A stretch of DNA of 26,810 nucleotides, taken from Muribaculaceae bacterium. Its GTDB lineage: Bacteria; Bacteroidota; Bacteroidia; Bacteroidales; Muribaculaceae. The notes beneath the pieces are model-generated. The model was given only the letters and a program-made list of their open reading frames with translations. It ran no database searches and was not told the DNA's origin. This document shows, piece by piece, positions 6,464-15,751 of this stretch. The stretch spans positions 1-26,810 of the forward strand of contig JAFYCU010000286.1 in NCBI GenBank assembly GCA_017545095.1, written 5' to 3'. The position numbers and the translations under genes were made by a program. Position 1 is the first letter of the stretch. Every line of letters starts with the position of its first letter.

Positions 6464-7897
6464 ATGAATAGCAAGAAGAGCAACATATCGCAGATGGCCG
6501 TGAAGGCTATGGGCATCTTCGGCGGTGTGCAGATGCTGGGCATCCTGTGCTCGGTGGTGCGCACCAAGCTGGTGGCGCTGTGGATAGGCTCGGTGGGCGT
6601 GGGACTATTTGGCTTGTTCAACAATGCGCTGGAGATGCTCAACATCGCCACCAATCTGGGTGTGCGCGGCAGCAGTGTGCGCGACATCTCGCAGGCCATG
6701 GAATCGGGTCGCAGCACTCTGGTGGCCCGCATCGTGGCGGTGGTGCGCCGCTGGTCGCTGTGGCTGGGGCTGGGCGGGGCCACGCTCACGCTGGCCTTGT
6801 CGCCAGCCCTGAGCCAGTTCACCTTTGGTGACCAGGACCACATCTGGGGCTTCGTGGCCTTGAGTGTGGCGGTGCTGCTCATGGCCCTCACCAATGGCGA
6901 GCAAGCCATCTTGCAGGGCACGGGGCTGCTGCGCCGGCTGGCCTCCAGCACCATGTGGGGCACCTTGGCCGGGCTGCTCATCTCGGTGCCGCTGTTCTAC
7001 TGGCTCCGCGAGCGCAGCGTGTTGCCCTCAATCGTGTCTTATGCCGCCTGCAACGCCTTGGCTGCGTGGGTGCTGCGCAACCGCGACTATGCGCCTGTGT
7101 CGCTCACGCGGCGCGAGACGGCAACAATGGGGGCCGGGTTTGTGCGGCTGGGTATTTACATGACCCTGGGCAATTTTGCCAGCCTGCTGGCCAGCTATGT
7201 GTTCAACGCTTGGCTCAACCACCACGGCGGCACCAGCGAGGTGGGTTTCTATCAAGCTGGCTACACATTGATAAATAAGTACACCGGCCTGCTGTTCACA
7301 GCCTTGGGCATGGAATATTACCCTCGTTTGGCTCGGGTGAGCGAGAGCCGCAGCCGCCTGCGCGTGTTTGTGAGTCAGGAAGTGAACATCGCCATGATGG
7401 TGCTGGCACCCTTGGCGGCACTGTTCATCCTGCTGCGTGAGCCGGTGGTGCGGTTGCTCTACACAGGCGAGTTCACCGTGATATTGTCGTATGTGGCCTG
7501 GGGCATGGTGGGCGTGGTGCTGCGTGCGTTGTCGTGGTGCATGGCGTTTGTAATACTGGCACGAGGCGACGGACGCACCTATGTGGTGACCGAGTCGCTC
7601 AGCGCCGTGGCTTCGGTGGGCATCTACGTGGTGTGCTACCAGCAGTGGGGGCTCATGGGACTGGGCGTCGCATTCCTGCTGTGGTATGCATTCTACACCA
7701 TGATGGTGGCCGTGGTGTATGTGTGGCGCTATCGCCTCACGCTCAGCGCAGGCTCGTTGCTTTCGACGGGGTGGACGCTGGCTGTGGCCCTGGCCATGCT
7801 CGCCGCCATGGAGCACGGGGCCGTGCAGGTGGCTGTGGCTGTGGCGATAACAGCTGTGGCTGTGGCCCTGTGGCAATTCAAAAGAAACTGGCGATGA
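6464..7897 (+). CDS. Wzx-type O-antigen/oligosaccharide flippase, 477 aa
   Basis: A polytopic MATE/MVF-superfamily protein with about 12-14 hydrophobic helices along its whole length and the normal length for Wzx-like translocases. Family-typical stretches include SVVRTKLVALWIGSVGVGLF and LNIATNLGVRGSSVRDISQA in the first helices, GEQAILQGTGLLRRLA mid-protein, and YQAGYTLINKYTGLLFTALG, a common O-antigen translocase signature. It should move an undecaprenyl-linked oligosaccharide across the inner membrane. With only a transferase next to it and no glycosyltransferases in view, the glycan is unknown. Bacteroidales often carry such transferase-flippase pairs away from large capsule loci. No terminator was seen after it. 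Confidence 0.88.
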   Translation: MNSKKSNISQMAVKAMGIFGGVQMLGILCSVVRTKLVALWIGSVGVGLFGLFNNALEMLNIATNLGVRGSSVRDISQAMESGRSTLVARIVAVVRRWSLWLGLGGATLTLALSPALSQFTFGDQDHIWGFVALSVAVLLMALTNGEQAILQGTGLLRRLASSTMWGTLAGLLISVPLFYWLRERSVLPSIVSYAACNALAAWVLRNRDYAPVSLTRRETATMGAGFVRLGIYMTLGNFASLLASYVFNAWLNHHGGTSEVGFYQAGYTLINKYTGLLFTALGMEYYPRLARVSESRSRLRVFVSQEVNIAMMVLAPLAALFILLREPVVRLLYTGEFTVILSYVAWGMVGVVLRALSWCMAFVILARGDGRTYVVTESLSAVASVGIYVVCYQQWGLMGLGVAFLLWYAFYTMMVAVVYVWRYRLTLSAGSLLSTGWTLAVALAMLAAMEHGAVQVAVAVAITAVAVALWQFKRNWR

Positions 7898-7940
7898 GAG
7901 GTTAAAGAAACTAAAAAATCACCAATTTGGCTTACACATT

Positions 7941-7972
7941 GTTGCCTGTCACTCAAAAAGAGTGTAATTTTG
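7941..7972 (+). promoter_or_regulatory. Promoter of the greA-HIT pair
   Basis: GTTG (7941-7944), a 20-bp spacer and TAATTTTG (7965-7972), then CAGCG. The predicted leader to the greA start is about 90 nt. Nothing else is evident between 7898 and 8066. Confidence 0.6.
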
Positions 7973-8066
7973 CAGCGAAAAAAATAAACATTTGCGACAT
8001 AGGGGAGTCTCAGCACGCTGTTGAGATTCTTCAGTTTTTTAACTTTGAAAAGATTATAGAATTACC

Positions 8067-8537
8067 ATGGCAATTGTGTATATGACCCAGGAAGGTTATG
8101 ATAAAAAGATGGCCGAACTGGCTCATTTAGAGAATGTGGAGCGCCCCGAGGTGGTGCAGGCGATTTCGGATGCGCGCGACAAGGGCGACCTGTCGGAAAA
8201 CGCCGAGTATGACGCGGCCAAGGAGCGCCAAGGGATGCTCGAGGCCAAAATCGCCGCACTCCGCACGATGATGGCCAACGCACGCATCATCGATGAGAGC
8301 AAAATATCGACCGACGAGGTGCAGCTGCTGAACAAAGTCACCATCAAGAATGTGAAGAATGGTGCACAGATGACCTACACCATCGTCACCGAGACCGAGT
8401 CGAACCTGCGCGAGGGCAAAATCGCCATCTCAACGCCCATCGCCAAGGGTCTGCTCGGCCACAAGGTGGGCGACGTGGTGGATGTGAATGTGCCGGCAGG
8501 TACCATGAAATTCGAAATCATGGAGATTGGCATCTGA
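8067..8537 (+). CDS. greA: Transcription elongation factor GreA, 156 aa
   Basis: GreA enters the RNA polymerase secondary channel and stimulates cleavage of backtracked RNA. The first 75 residues show the antiparallel coiled coil, with the tip containing DARDKGDLSENAEYDAAKER, in which the acidic pair of DLSENAEY is the catalytic tip that contacts the active-site metal. The C-terminal half is the FKBP-like domain, ending ISTPIAKGLLGHKVGDVVDV and VPAGTMKFEIMEIGI. Length is usual for the family. A promoter lies at 7941-7972, and the HIT gene follows after 30 bp, so the two form a short operon closed by the terminator at 8994-9031. Confidence 0.97.
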   Translation: MAIVYMTQEGYDKKMAELAHLENVERPEVVQAISDARDKGDLSENAEYDAAKERQGMLEAKIAALRTMMANARIIDESKISTDEVQLLNKVTIKNVKNGAQMTYTIVTETESNLREGKIAISTPIAKGLLGHKVGDVVDVNVPAGTMKFEIMEIGI

Positions 8538-8567
8538 CTTGTTTAATCCTTTAACCACCATTGGAGT

Positions 8568-8954
8568 ATGACAATATTCAGCAAAATCGTGGCAGGTGAA
8601 ATTCCGAGCTACAAAGTGGCCGAGAACGAGAATTACTATGCATTTCTCGACATCAATCCCATGGCCAAAGGCCACACGCTGGTGATTCCCAAGCGCGAGG
8701 TGAATTACCTGTTTGAACTCACCGAAGAGGAATATGCCGGTTTGTGGGCATTTGCCCGCCAGGTGGCTTTGGCTCTGGAACAGGCTGTGCCATGTAAGCG
8801 CATCGGCGTGGCTGTGCTGGGCATGGAGGTGCCGCATTGCCACATTCATCTGGTGCCGCTCAACAAAGAGGGCGACATGAATTTCCAGCAGAAACACACC
8901 TTGCCCGCCGAGGAGATGGCTGTGATTGCGCAGGCCATCACCAGCAAGATGTGA
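8568..8954 (+). CDS. HIT (histidine triad) family nucleotide hydrolase, 128 aa
   Basis: HIT proteins are cytosolic dimeric enzymes that hydrolyse or transfer nucleoside phosphoramidates and related nucleotides. The N-terminal SKIVAGEIPSYKVAENENYY and AFLDINPMAKGHTLVIPKRE are the standard HINT/HIT opening, and PHCHIHLVPLN near residues 89-99 is the triad (H-x-H-x-H-x-x), with the second-last His as nucleophile. Length and the end at MAVIAQAITSKM fit the family. GGAG lies just before the ATG. It shares the greA transcript. The natural substrate of bacterial HIT proteins is generally unclear. Confidence 0.93.
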   Translation: MTIFSKIVAGEIPSYKVAENENYYAFLDINPMAKGHTLVIPKREVNYLFELTEEEYAGLWAFARQVALALEQAVPCKRIGVAVLGMEVPHCHIHLVPLNKEGDMNFQQKHTLPAEEMAVIAQAITSKM

Positions 8955-8993
8955 CAAACGGGTCAACAAGGCAAAAAAGCCCTTGAAAACATT

Positions 8994-9031
8994 GGCCGGA
9001 CCGCTCTTTTTTGCGGTTCGGCCGTTTTTTT
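8994..9031 (+). terminator. Intrinsic terminator after greA-HIT
   Basis: GGCCGGACCGC (8994-9004) pairs with GCGGTTCGGCC (9013-9023) with one G-U pair. Seven T residues follow at 9025-9031. This is the only textbook intrinsic terminator I found in the window. Confidence 0.85.
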
Positions 9032-9045
9032 GTGCCACTGGTGAC

Positions 9046-9074
9046 TTGCAAATGAGAAAAAAGCCGTAACTTTG
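9046..9074 (+). promoter_or_regulatory. Promoter of the CotH-like gene
   Basis: TTG at 9046-9048, an 18-bp spacer and TAACTTTG (9067-9074), 24 bp before the ATG at 9099. The -7 box fits TAnnTTTG fully; the -33 box is partial. Confidence 0.6.
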
Positions 9075-9098
9075 TGGGATAAATAGGATAGACAAATC

Positions 9099-11168
9099 AT
9101 GATTATGATGCAACATGAAAAATTGAGAACCGTCACCGGCCTTATGTTGGTGTTTCTGTGTCAGGTGGCTCTGTGGGGGCAGCCTGCACAGCGTATGATT
9201 GGCATGGGAGAAGAATCCGACTCCGTAACATTCCAATCCATCCTCGACCTGGGGCTTATGGTGCTCGACATGACCACTGTGGATGGGGAGTGGCCCACGT
9301 GCGACTATGTGGAATCGCCCGAAGGCGCCATGGGGCGGTCAATTACCAATGTCACCAAGGTGCCGGGACGATTGTTGCTGTGGAACAATGGTGCAGTGGC
9401 TTATGACTCGGGCGATTATGTACCCAACCTGCACGGTGCCACCATCCGCATTCGGGGCAACACCAGTGCTTACTATGTCAAGAAACCCTATAAAATCAAC
9501 CTGCAAGAGAAGGGCGACCTGCTGCTGCGCAACAATCCCAGTGTGCGCGACAAGGAATGGATTCTGATTCGTGACCCGTTCTACAAAACCCTGCAGGGAC
9601 TGGAGGTGAACCGCTTGCTGGGCATGTCGTGGACTCCAGCTTATCGCTATGTGAATCTGGTGCTTAACAATGATTATCAGGGTGTGTATATGTTGCTGGA
9701 GTCGGTCAAGCGCAACAACAACTGCCGTGTCAAGGTCGACAAGCAAGGCTACTTTTTTGAGCGTGACGCTTATTGGTGGAATGGCAAAGTGGGCATCGCT
9801 TCCCAGCTCTATACTATGATGCAATACACGTTCAAGTATCCAAAAGAGGAAGACCTTACCGACGATGACATGAACTATATGACACAACTCATCGCCGATT
9901 TCGAGAACTCGCTATCGACCGATACCTACGACCAGGTGATTGATGTGGAGTCGTTTGCTGCGTGGTGTCTGGGACATGATATCCTGGCCACCTTCGATGC
10001 CGGTGGCACCAACCAGTTTTTTGTCAAGAACGACCGCACATCGTCATCGCTAATCACCATCCCCCTGATGTGGGACTTTGATTCGACCGAGGGCGACAGC
10101 GTTAGTTGGTCGCGATGCCACAAAGTGCTGTATCCTGGGTTGTTTATAAGCAAGAACAAGGCTTTTTTGAATGCCTTTGTCAACAAATGGCGGCAGGTGG
10201 GACCCACGTTTGAGGACGATGTGACATCCGCGATTCGTGACTTCCAATATGGTAGCGACGGCATGGGGCTGCTCAAGTCGGTGCCGCTCGACAACCAGCG
10301 CTGGGGCTCGATACGATTGGCTTGGGCTTATCTGAATCAACGAGTGCAGTGGTTCCACAACCGCTTGCCGTGGCTCAGACAAGCCATTGATGAACTTGTT
10401 CCCAAGGGCGATGTTAACGGCGATTTCTATGTCGACATTGTGGACGTGAACATGGTGATGAACATGATTTTGGATATGAAACCCGATGACCCCGTTGCCG
10501 ATGTCACAGGCGATGGCAAGATTGATGTTGATGACCTGAATGCCATCATTGGCTACATCCTCTCGGGTGGCAACGTCACCACCGACGATGACCTGTATCT
10601 CATGCCGTCGAATGTCACCTTTGACGCTGACGGAGGTGGTGTGTCGCTCATGCTGCATGCTTCCGGCAACTGGCAGTTTGACGTGGATGACATTCCAGAG
10701 TGGCTCACGGTGACTCCAACATCGGGCGAGGCCGGCAATCGCAACATCTCGGTGCGCGCTACAGCCACCCAGCACGAACGCGAGGCATGGCTGCGCGTGC
10801 GTTGTGGCAATGCGATCGATTCAATCAAGGTGACACAGGAGGGACCCATGGCTGTGCAGGCAACTTGTGCTCAGGTGTTGAATGGTACCGAGGGGGTGCT
10901 CTATCGCGTCAGCGGTCGCGTGAGCTCAATAGCAAACGTGGAGCGCGGCTATTGGTGCATGGACGACGACACGGGATCCATCAGCATTTTTGGCGTTCTC
11001 GACGAGCGGGGCAAGCCTTGCAGCATGGACTACTGGGGAATCATGGTGGGCGACACCATCACGGTGCAGGGTGTGATGAATTACGTCCGTAACGAGGCTG
11101 CATTGGTCAATGTGTCGGTGCTCAGCATCGAAAGGACTTCGAATCCCGATAACTCGCCGGCTCGATGA
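9099..11168 (+). CDS. Secreted CotH-like protein with dockerin, BACON and OB-fold domains, 689 aa
   Basis: After a signal-like N-terminus (TVTGLMLVFLCQVALWGQ), residues about 110-330 form a CotH domain: RIRGNTSAYYVKKPYKINL, DKEWILIRDPF, RYVNLVLNNDYQGVYMLLES and PLMWDFDSTEGDS. CotH proteins include a protein kinase of spore coats; the Bacteroidales homologs are exported and their substrates are unknown. Residues about 435-490 are a two-repeat dockerin-like module (GDVNGDFYVDIVDVN and DVTGDGKIDVDDLN). Residues about 497-582 resemble a BACON domain (WLTVTPTSGEAGNRNISVRA), and 584-678 an OB-fold with VLYRVSGRVSSI and GYWCMDDDTGSISIFG. The internal dockerin is unusual, since it normally ends a protein. 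The next gene starts 65 bp downstream on the same strand. Confidence 0.85.
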   Translation: MIMMQHEKLRTVTGLMLVFLCQVALWGQPAQRMIGMGEESDSVTFQSILDLGLMVLDMTTVDGEWPTCDYVESPEGAMGRSITNVTKVPGRLLLWNNGAVAYDSGDYVPNLHGATIRIRGNTSAYYVKKPYKINLQEKGDLLLRNNPSVRDKEWILIRDPFYKTLQGLEVNRLLGMSWTPAYRYVNLVLNNDYQGVYMLLESVKRNNNCRVKVDKQGYFFERDAYWWNGKVGIASQLYTMMQYTFKYPKEEDLTDDDMNYMTQLIADFENSLSTDTYDQVIDVESFAAWCLGHDILATFDAGGTNQFFVKNDRTSSSLITIPLMWDFDSTEGDSVSWSRCHKVLYPGLFISKNKAFLNAFVNKWRQVGPTFEDDVTSAIRDFQYGSDGMGLLKSVPLDNQRWGSIRLAWAYLNQRVQWFHNRLPWLRQAIDELVPKGDVNGDFYVDIVDVNMVMNMILDMKPDDPVADVTGDGKIDVDDLNAIIGYILSGGNVTTDDDLYLMPSNVTFDADGGGVSLMLHASGNWQFDVDDIPEWLTVTPTSGEAGNRNISVRATATQHEREAWLRVRCGNAIDSIKVTQEGPMAVQATCAQVLNGTEGVLYRVSGRVSSIANVERGYWCMDDDTGSISIFGVLDERGKPCSMDYWGIMVGDTITVQGVMNYVRNEAALVNVSVLSIERTSNPDNSPAR

Positions 11169-11233
11169 GTGCCGCCGGAGTTTTTTCCTGTCTTATTTCT
11201 CAAACATCACTTAACTGTTTGCAAAACACTGCA

Positions 11234-13408
11234 ATGAAATACTTCGCAATTACAATAACACTGGCCGCCGTGGCCTTAGGGGCTTTGGCTCAGAAACAGT
11301 TCACGCTTGAAGACCTGAACTTTGGCGGCACCAACTATGCCAATATGATTCCGCAAAGTCGCCGGCTCGTCTGGATGGGCGACCAGCTGGTGCGCCTGAA
11401 CGCCGACACCTGTTGGGCGGTGACGACCAGCAAGGGTGGCTTCAAAGAACGGGTGCTTTTCACCCGTGCGCAGGTCAACAAATGGGTGGGTGCCGAGGCC
11501 GACTCGCTGCGGATAAACCCCTTGAACGGCGTGCGGTTCCCCTATGCCGACAAACCATTGATGCTGGTGAACAACCCCCACGAACGGATGCTGGTGAACG
11601 TGAAGACGCATCGCGTGGAGTGGCGGCAGCCCAGGACCGCTGATATGCAGGCCGGCGAGTGGTGCGAGCACAGCCGTGCAATGGCCTATGTGCACGACGA
11701 CAACCTGTATGTGACCGACGCCGATGGACGCACGAGGCAAGTAACCACCGATGGCTCGCGCGACATCGTCTATGGTCAGAGTGTGCACCGCAACGAGTTC
11801 GGCATCGACGGCGGACTGTTCTGGAGTCCCGACGGACAGCGGCTGGCTTTCTACCGCATGGACCAAAGCATGGTCACCGACTATCCCCTCATCACGGTGC
11901 CCGAGGTTGATGACTCCACGCAGGTGATAGCCACCCCGGCCCCCGAGAAGTATCCCATGGCCGGACAAACATCGCATATCGTGCAGGTGGGCATTTGCAA
12001 CGTGGCCACCGGCGACACCGTTTACCTGCGCACCGGCGACCCCACCGACCGCTATTTCACTAATGTGGCGTGGAACCCTTCGGGCAACATCGTCTATGTG
12101 ATGGAGCTGAACCGCGACCAGAACGACTGTCGCTTGGTGAGCTACGATGTCGCCACGGGGCGGCGCATTGCGGAGCTTTACCGCGAGACGCACGACAAAT
12201 ATGTGGAGCCGCAGACGCCCATCCAGTTCCTGCCCTGGGACGGCACGCGTTTTCTGATGCAGAGCCGCAAGGACGGCTATAACCACCTGTATGTTTTCGA
12301 TGACCAGGGCCATGAGTTGCAGCAGCTCACGTGCGGCCCGTGGGAGGTGATGCAGGTGATGGGCTTCGATGCCGCTCAGCACCAGGTGCTCATTGCTGCC
12401 AATGCCGAGCGGCCCATCCAGCGCAACCTTTACCGCGTGGATGTGGAAAGCGGTGCCATGACACGCATCGACGATGGTGGCCGTGGCTGGCACAACGGCA
12501 CGCCGAGCGGCAGTGGCAACTGGCTCATCGACAGCTATCAGGAACCCGATGTGCCGCGCAACATCGACATCATCGACACCCGCACGGCGCAGGCAACGCG
12601 CTATTTCACCGCTCCCGACCCCTGGCAGGGCTACACGGTGCCAGAGTATCGTTGCGGGTCCATCAAGGCCGACGACGGTGTTACCGACCTCTACTACCGC
12701 ATGGTGATGCCCGTGGACTTCGACGCGACAAAGAAATACCCCACCGTGGTCTATGTCTATGGCGGCCCTCATGCCCACAACGTGGATGCACGGTGGCACT
12801 ATGCCAGCCGCAGCTGGGAGACCTATATGGCTCAGCGGGGCTATGTGCTGTTTATCCTCGACAACCGGGGCAGCGAGAACCGTGGTCGCGACTTCGAGCA
12901 AGCCACGTTCCGTCAGTTGGGACAGGTGGAGATGCGCGACCAAATGCGCGGTGTGGACTTCCTGAAGTCGCAGGCATGGGTAGATACCACACGCATCGGC
13001 GTGCATGGTTGGAGCTTTGGCGGCTTCATGACCATCAGCCTGATGACCAACTATCCCGAGGTGTTCAAGGTGGGTGTGGCCGGAGGGCCGGTGATTGACT
13101 GGAAATGGTATGAGGTGATGTATGGCGAACGCTATATGGACACCCCGCAGGACAACCCCGAGGGCTATGCTCGCACCAGCCTCATCCACAAGGCTGCCGA
13201 CCTCAAGGGTCGTTTACAGCTGATTATCGGCTTGAACGACCCCACGGTGGTGCCGCAACATGCCTATAGTTTTCTCAAGGCATGCATAGCAGCTGGCACA
13301 CAACCCGACTTTTACGTCTATCCCGGACAGGGACACAACATGATGGGGCACCAGAGCGTGCATCTGCATGAACGCATAACACGATATTTTGATGACTATT
13401 TGAAATAA
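11234..13408 (+). CDS. S9 family prolyl dipeptidyl peptidase (DPP-IV-like), 724 aa
   Basis: The enzyme should remove X-Pro or X-Ala dipeptides from peptides outside the cytosol. It has a signal peptide (MKYFAITITLAAVALGALAQ), an N-terminal beta-propeller (about residues 30-460; GGLFWSPDGQRLAFYRMDQS) and a C-terminal alpha/beta-hydrolase. The catalytic triad is visible: Ser in HGWSFGGFMT near 594, Asp in GLNDPTVVP near 669, and His in YPGQGHNMMG near 701. The oxyanion segment YVYGGPHAHNV and NRGSENRGRDFE are typical. An earlier ATG at 11165 overlaps the upstream stop, but the signal peptide begins at 11234, so that start was chosen. The amylase gene follows after 22 bp, so co-transcription is likely. 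Confidence 0.93.
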   Translation: MKYFAITITLAAVALGALAQKQFTLEDLNFGGTNYANMIPQSRRLVWMGDQLVRLNADTCWAVTTSKGGFKERVLFTRAQVNKWVGAEADSLRINPLNGVRFPYADKPLMLVNNPHERMLVNVKTHRVEWRQPRTADMQAGEWCEHSRAMAYVHDDNLYVTDADGRTRQVTTDGSRDIVYGQSVHRNEFGIDGGLFWSPDGQRLAFYRMDQSMVTDYPLITVPEVDDSTQVIATPAPEKYPMAGQTSHIVQVGICNVATGDTVYLRTGDPTDRYFTNVAWNPSGNIVYVMELNRDQNDCRLVSYDVATGRRIAELYRETHDKYVEPQTPIQFLPWDGTRFLMQSRKDGYNHLYVFDDQGHELQQLTCGPWEVMQVMGFDAAQHQVLIAANAERPIQRNLYRVDVESGAMTRIDDGGRGWHNGTPSGSGNWLIDSYQEPDVPRNIDIIDTRTAQATRYFTAPDPWQGYTVPEYRCGSIKADDGVTDLYYRMVMPVDFDATKKYPTVVYVYGGPHAHNVDARWHYASRSWETYMAQRGYVLFILDNRGSENRGRDFEQATFRQLGQVEMRDQMRGVDFLKSQAWVDTTRIGVHGWSFGGFMTISLMTNYPEVFKVGVAGGPVIDWKWYEVMYGERYMDTPQDNPEGYARTSLIHKAADLKGRLQLIIGLNDPTVVPQHAYSFLKACIAAGTQPDFYVYPGQGHNMMGHQSVHLHERITRYFDDYLK

Positions 13409-13430
13409 TAACCAAAAACAAGATACAACG

Positions 13431-15551
13431 ATGAAGAAGTTCTATTCTCTCATGCTGGGGCTGTGTGCCCCGGTGCTGATGCTGGCTCAAGGGTGGCCGG
13501 CCGACTATGGCGGTGTGATGCTTCAGGGGTTCTATTGGGACTCCTACACCGACACCCGATGGACTACGCTCGAAAAACAGGCCGATGAACTGGCTGCGAC
13601 GTTCGACTTGATATGGATTCCGCAGAGTGCCTATTGCGGCGGCAAGTCGATGGGCTACGACGACCTGTACTGGTTCACCAACTACACCAGCTCGTTTGGC
13701 ACCGAGTCGCAGCTGCGCTCGATGATTAAGACCTTCAAGAGCAAGGGCTTGGGTACCATTGCCGATGTGGTGGTCAACCACCGCAAGACCATCGGCTCGT
13801 GGGTCGACTTCCCCAAGGAAACCTACAAGGGCGTGGACTACCAGCTGTTCTCGACCGACATCTGTAGCAACGACGATGGTGGCGAGACGGCCAAGAACAG
13901 CGGCGGCAAGCCGTTGAGCAGCAACCGCGACACCGGCGAGGACTGGGGAGGCATGCGCGACCTGGACCACAAGAGCGATAATGTACAGAAAAACGTGCTG
14001 GCTTACCTCGATTTCCTGCTCAACGACCTGGGCTATACGGGCTTCCGCTACGATATGGTGAAGGGTTATGCCGCCCGCTACACGGGGCAGTATAATGCAG
14101 CTGTGAAGCCGCAGTTCTCGGTGGGCGAGTGCTGGGACAGCAGCAGCACCATCTCGAGCTGGATTGCCAACACCGCCACCGGGCAGGGTGCCAACGACCA
14201 AATTCAGAGTGCGGCTTTCGACTTCCAGTTCCGCTACACCGTGCGCAACGCGGCCAACGGCGGCGACTGGAGCAAACTGGCTCAGGACAATGGCGGCGAC
14301 GGCAACTGGCCGCTCGTGAGCAATATGCCGAATAACAAGACGGTCAACTACTTGGTCGACAACAAGTATCGCCGCTATGCGGTCACCTTTGTCGAGAACC
14401 ACGACACCGAACGCCGCTCGGGAGCCGAGCAGGACCCGCTCAAGGTCGACACGCTGGCTGCCAATGCCTATATGCTTTCCATGCCGGGCACGCCCTGTGT
14501 GTTCCTCAAGCACTGGATGGCTTGCAAAAAGGACATCGCCGCCATGATTGCCGTGCGCAAGGCGGTGGGCATCACCAACACCAGCACCTATGCCGTGAGC
14601 AGCAGCAACAAGGATTACTATTTGGGCAACACCACTGGCAACAATGGCCGCCTGGTGGTGCTCGTGGGTGACACCAAAGCCGTCACTCCCAACAAGAAGT
14701 CGTGGGTGGAGGTACTCAGCGGATATCACTACAAGTATTTCTTGAGCCGCACGATGGAAACCGCCTGGGCCGACATGGCCACTGGCGAATACAAGTCGCC
14801 CTTCCCTGTCAGGCTCACCGCCGTGAGCGCCGACGATGCCGCTCAGCTCATCTACACCACCGATGGCTCCACACCGTCGACCACCAATGGCACACGTGTG
14901 GCTACTGGAACAGTGATTACCATCGACCGTGCCATGACGCTCAATGTGGGTCTCCTCACCGCAGGCACGGTCAAGGGCATTGTCACCCGCAACTACACCT
15001 TCGAGGGCGGCGCTCCGCGTCCGGCTTTTGATGCCTACGACATCAACATCCACGTCAAGGATCCCGGATGGGACAACTTGAACTTCTGGTGCTGGGTCGA
15101 AGGAAGCGACAACCTCTGCACCGTGAACAAGAACTGGCCCGGCGACCCAATCGTGGCCAATGGCATTTTGCAACCTGCAGGAAAGGTGAAGATGGTGGAT
15201 GGCGTGAAGTTCTTCTATAAGACTTATACCGTCAAAGATTATGACTACGACATCATGTTCATCTTCAGCAATGCCGGCTCTCCGCAAACGGTGAACTTGG
15301 GCCCGTTCAGCAAGGATGTCTATCTGCAGCTGTCCGAGACGCAGCCGGGTAGCGGACATCTGGTGGCTGATGACGTGACCAATATCTACGGACGCAGTCC
15401 GGTGGAGGATGTCCGTGCCGACAGCCCCGTGGTGGACGTGCGCTATGTGAATGTGGCCGGACACGTGAGCACGACTCCGTTCAGCGGCATGAACATCGTG
15501 CTGCGTCGCCATGCCAACGGCACACAAACCTCAACCAAAGAGATTCATTGA
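13431..15551 (+). CDS. Secreted GH13 alpha-amylase with starch-binding module, 706 aa
   Basis: The enzyme should cleave alpha-1,4-glucans. After a signal peptide (KFYSLMLGLCAPVLMLAQGW) comes a GH13 barrel with its conserved regions: I DVVVNHRKT, II GFRYDMVKGY (Asp nucleophile near 208), III FSVGECWDS (Glu acid/base near 233) and IV FVENHDTERR (Asp near 325). A CHB_HEX_C-like segment follows (about 455-525: YTTDGSTPSTTNGT), then a CBM26-like starch-binding module (about 535-640: INIHVKDPGWDNLNFWCWVE, GPFSKDVYLQLS). The tail VRYVNVAGHVS, FSGMNIVLRRHANGTQ resembles a type-A T9SS sorting domain, ending in STKEIH. No SusC/SusD pair is in the window. The gene sits 22 bp behind the peptidase gene. 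Confidence 0.94.
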   Translation: MKKFYSLMLGLCAPVLMLAQGWPADYGGVMLQGFYWDSYTDTRWTTLEKQADELAATFDLIWIPQSAYCGGKSMGYDDLYWFTNYTSSFGTESQLRSMIKTFKSKGLGTIADVVVNHRKTIGSWVDFPKETYKGVDYQLFSTDICSNDDGGETAKNSGGKPLSSNRDTGEDWGGMRDLDHKSDNVQKNVLAYLDFLLNDLGYTGFRYDMVKGYAARYTGQYNAAVKPQFSVGECWDSSSTISSWIANTATGQGANDQIQSAAFDFQFRYTVRNAANGGDWSKLAQDNGGDGNWPLVSNMPNNKTVNYLVDNKYRRYAVTFVENHDTERRSGAEQDPLKVDTLAANAYMLSMPGTPCVFLKHWMACKKDIAAMIAVRKAVGITNTSTYAVSSSNKDYYLGNTTGNNGRLVVLVGDTKAVTPNKKSWVEVLSGYHYKYFLSRTMETAWADMATGEYKSPFPVRLTAVSADDAAQLIYTTDGSTPSTTNGTRVATGTVITIDRAMTLNVGLLTAGTVKGIVTRNYTFEGGAPRPAFDAYDINIHVKDPGWDNLNFWCWVEGSDNLCTVNKNWPGDPIVANGILQPAGKVKMVDGVKFFYKTYTVKDYDYDIMFIFSNAGSPQTVNLGPFSKDVYLQLSETQPGSGHLVADDVTNIYGRSPVEDVRADSPVVDVRYVNVAGHVSTTPFSGMNIVLRRHANGTQTSTKEIH

Positions 15552-15565
15552 AAAGCAAGCAAGTG

Positions 15566-15743
15566 AATAAGTAACAAGTAATAAGTAACAAGTAATAAGT
15601 AGAGCAGCACCCCGGTGCGGCTGATAGCCGAACCAAGAGCCAAGAACCAAGGACCAAGAGCCAAGAGTACAATCGGTTAGCAGGTCGCATGGCTTGCGGA
15701 ACCCCGACGCATCGCGCCACTTGTTGCTTGTAGCTCGTAACTA
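15566..15743 (+). repeat. Mosaic intergenic repeat, copy before the GH53 gene
   Basis: AATAAGTAACAAGT occurs twice in tandem (15566-15579, 15580-15593) plus a partial third. It is followed by CACCCCGGTGCGGCTGAT, degenerate ACCAAGAGCC units, AGTACAATC, GCAGGTCGCA, a CGCATCGCGCC block and TTGTAGCTCGTAACT, ending 8 bp before the GH53 start codon. The same ordered blocks occur at 3217-3372. No promoter box is evident in the 200-bp gap. Confidence 0.8.
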
Positions 15744-15751
15744 ATAAAAAG

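Noticed and set aside
11165..11233. Earlier start (ATG at 11165, overlapping the stop of the CotH gene) for the S9 peptidase
   Set aside because: It would place 23 residues in front of a complete signal peptide. The signal peptide begins at 11234.
11276..13189. Long minus-strand open frame (637 aa) opposite the S9 peptidase
   Set aside because: Composition is rich in His, Val and Ala with no motifs. The plus strand carries a signal peptide and a complete catalytic triad.
13275..15527. Long minus-strand open frame (750 aa) opposite the amylase
   Set aside because: Shadow of a high-GC coding strand. All GH13 motifs are on the plus strand.
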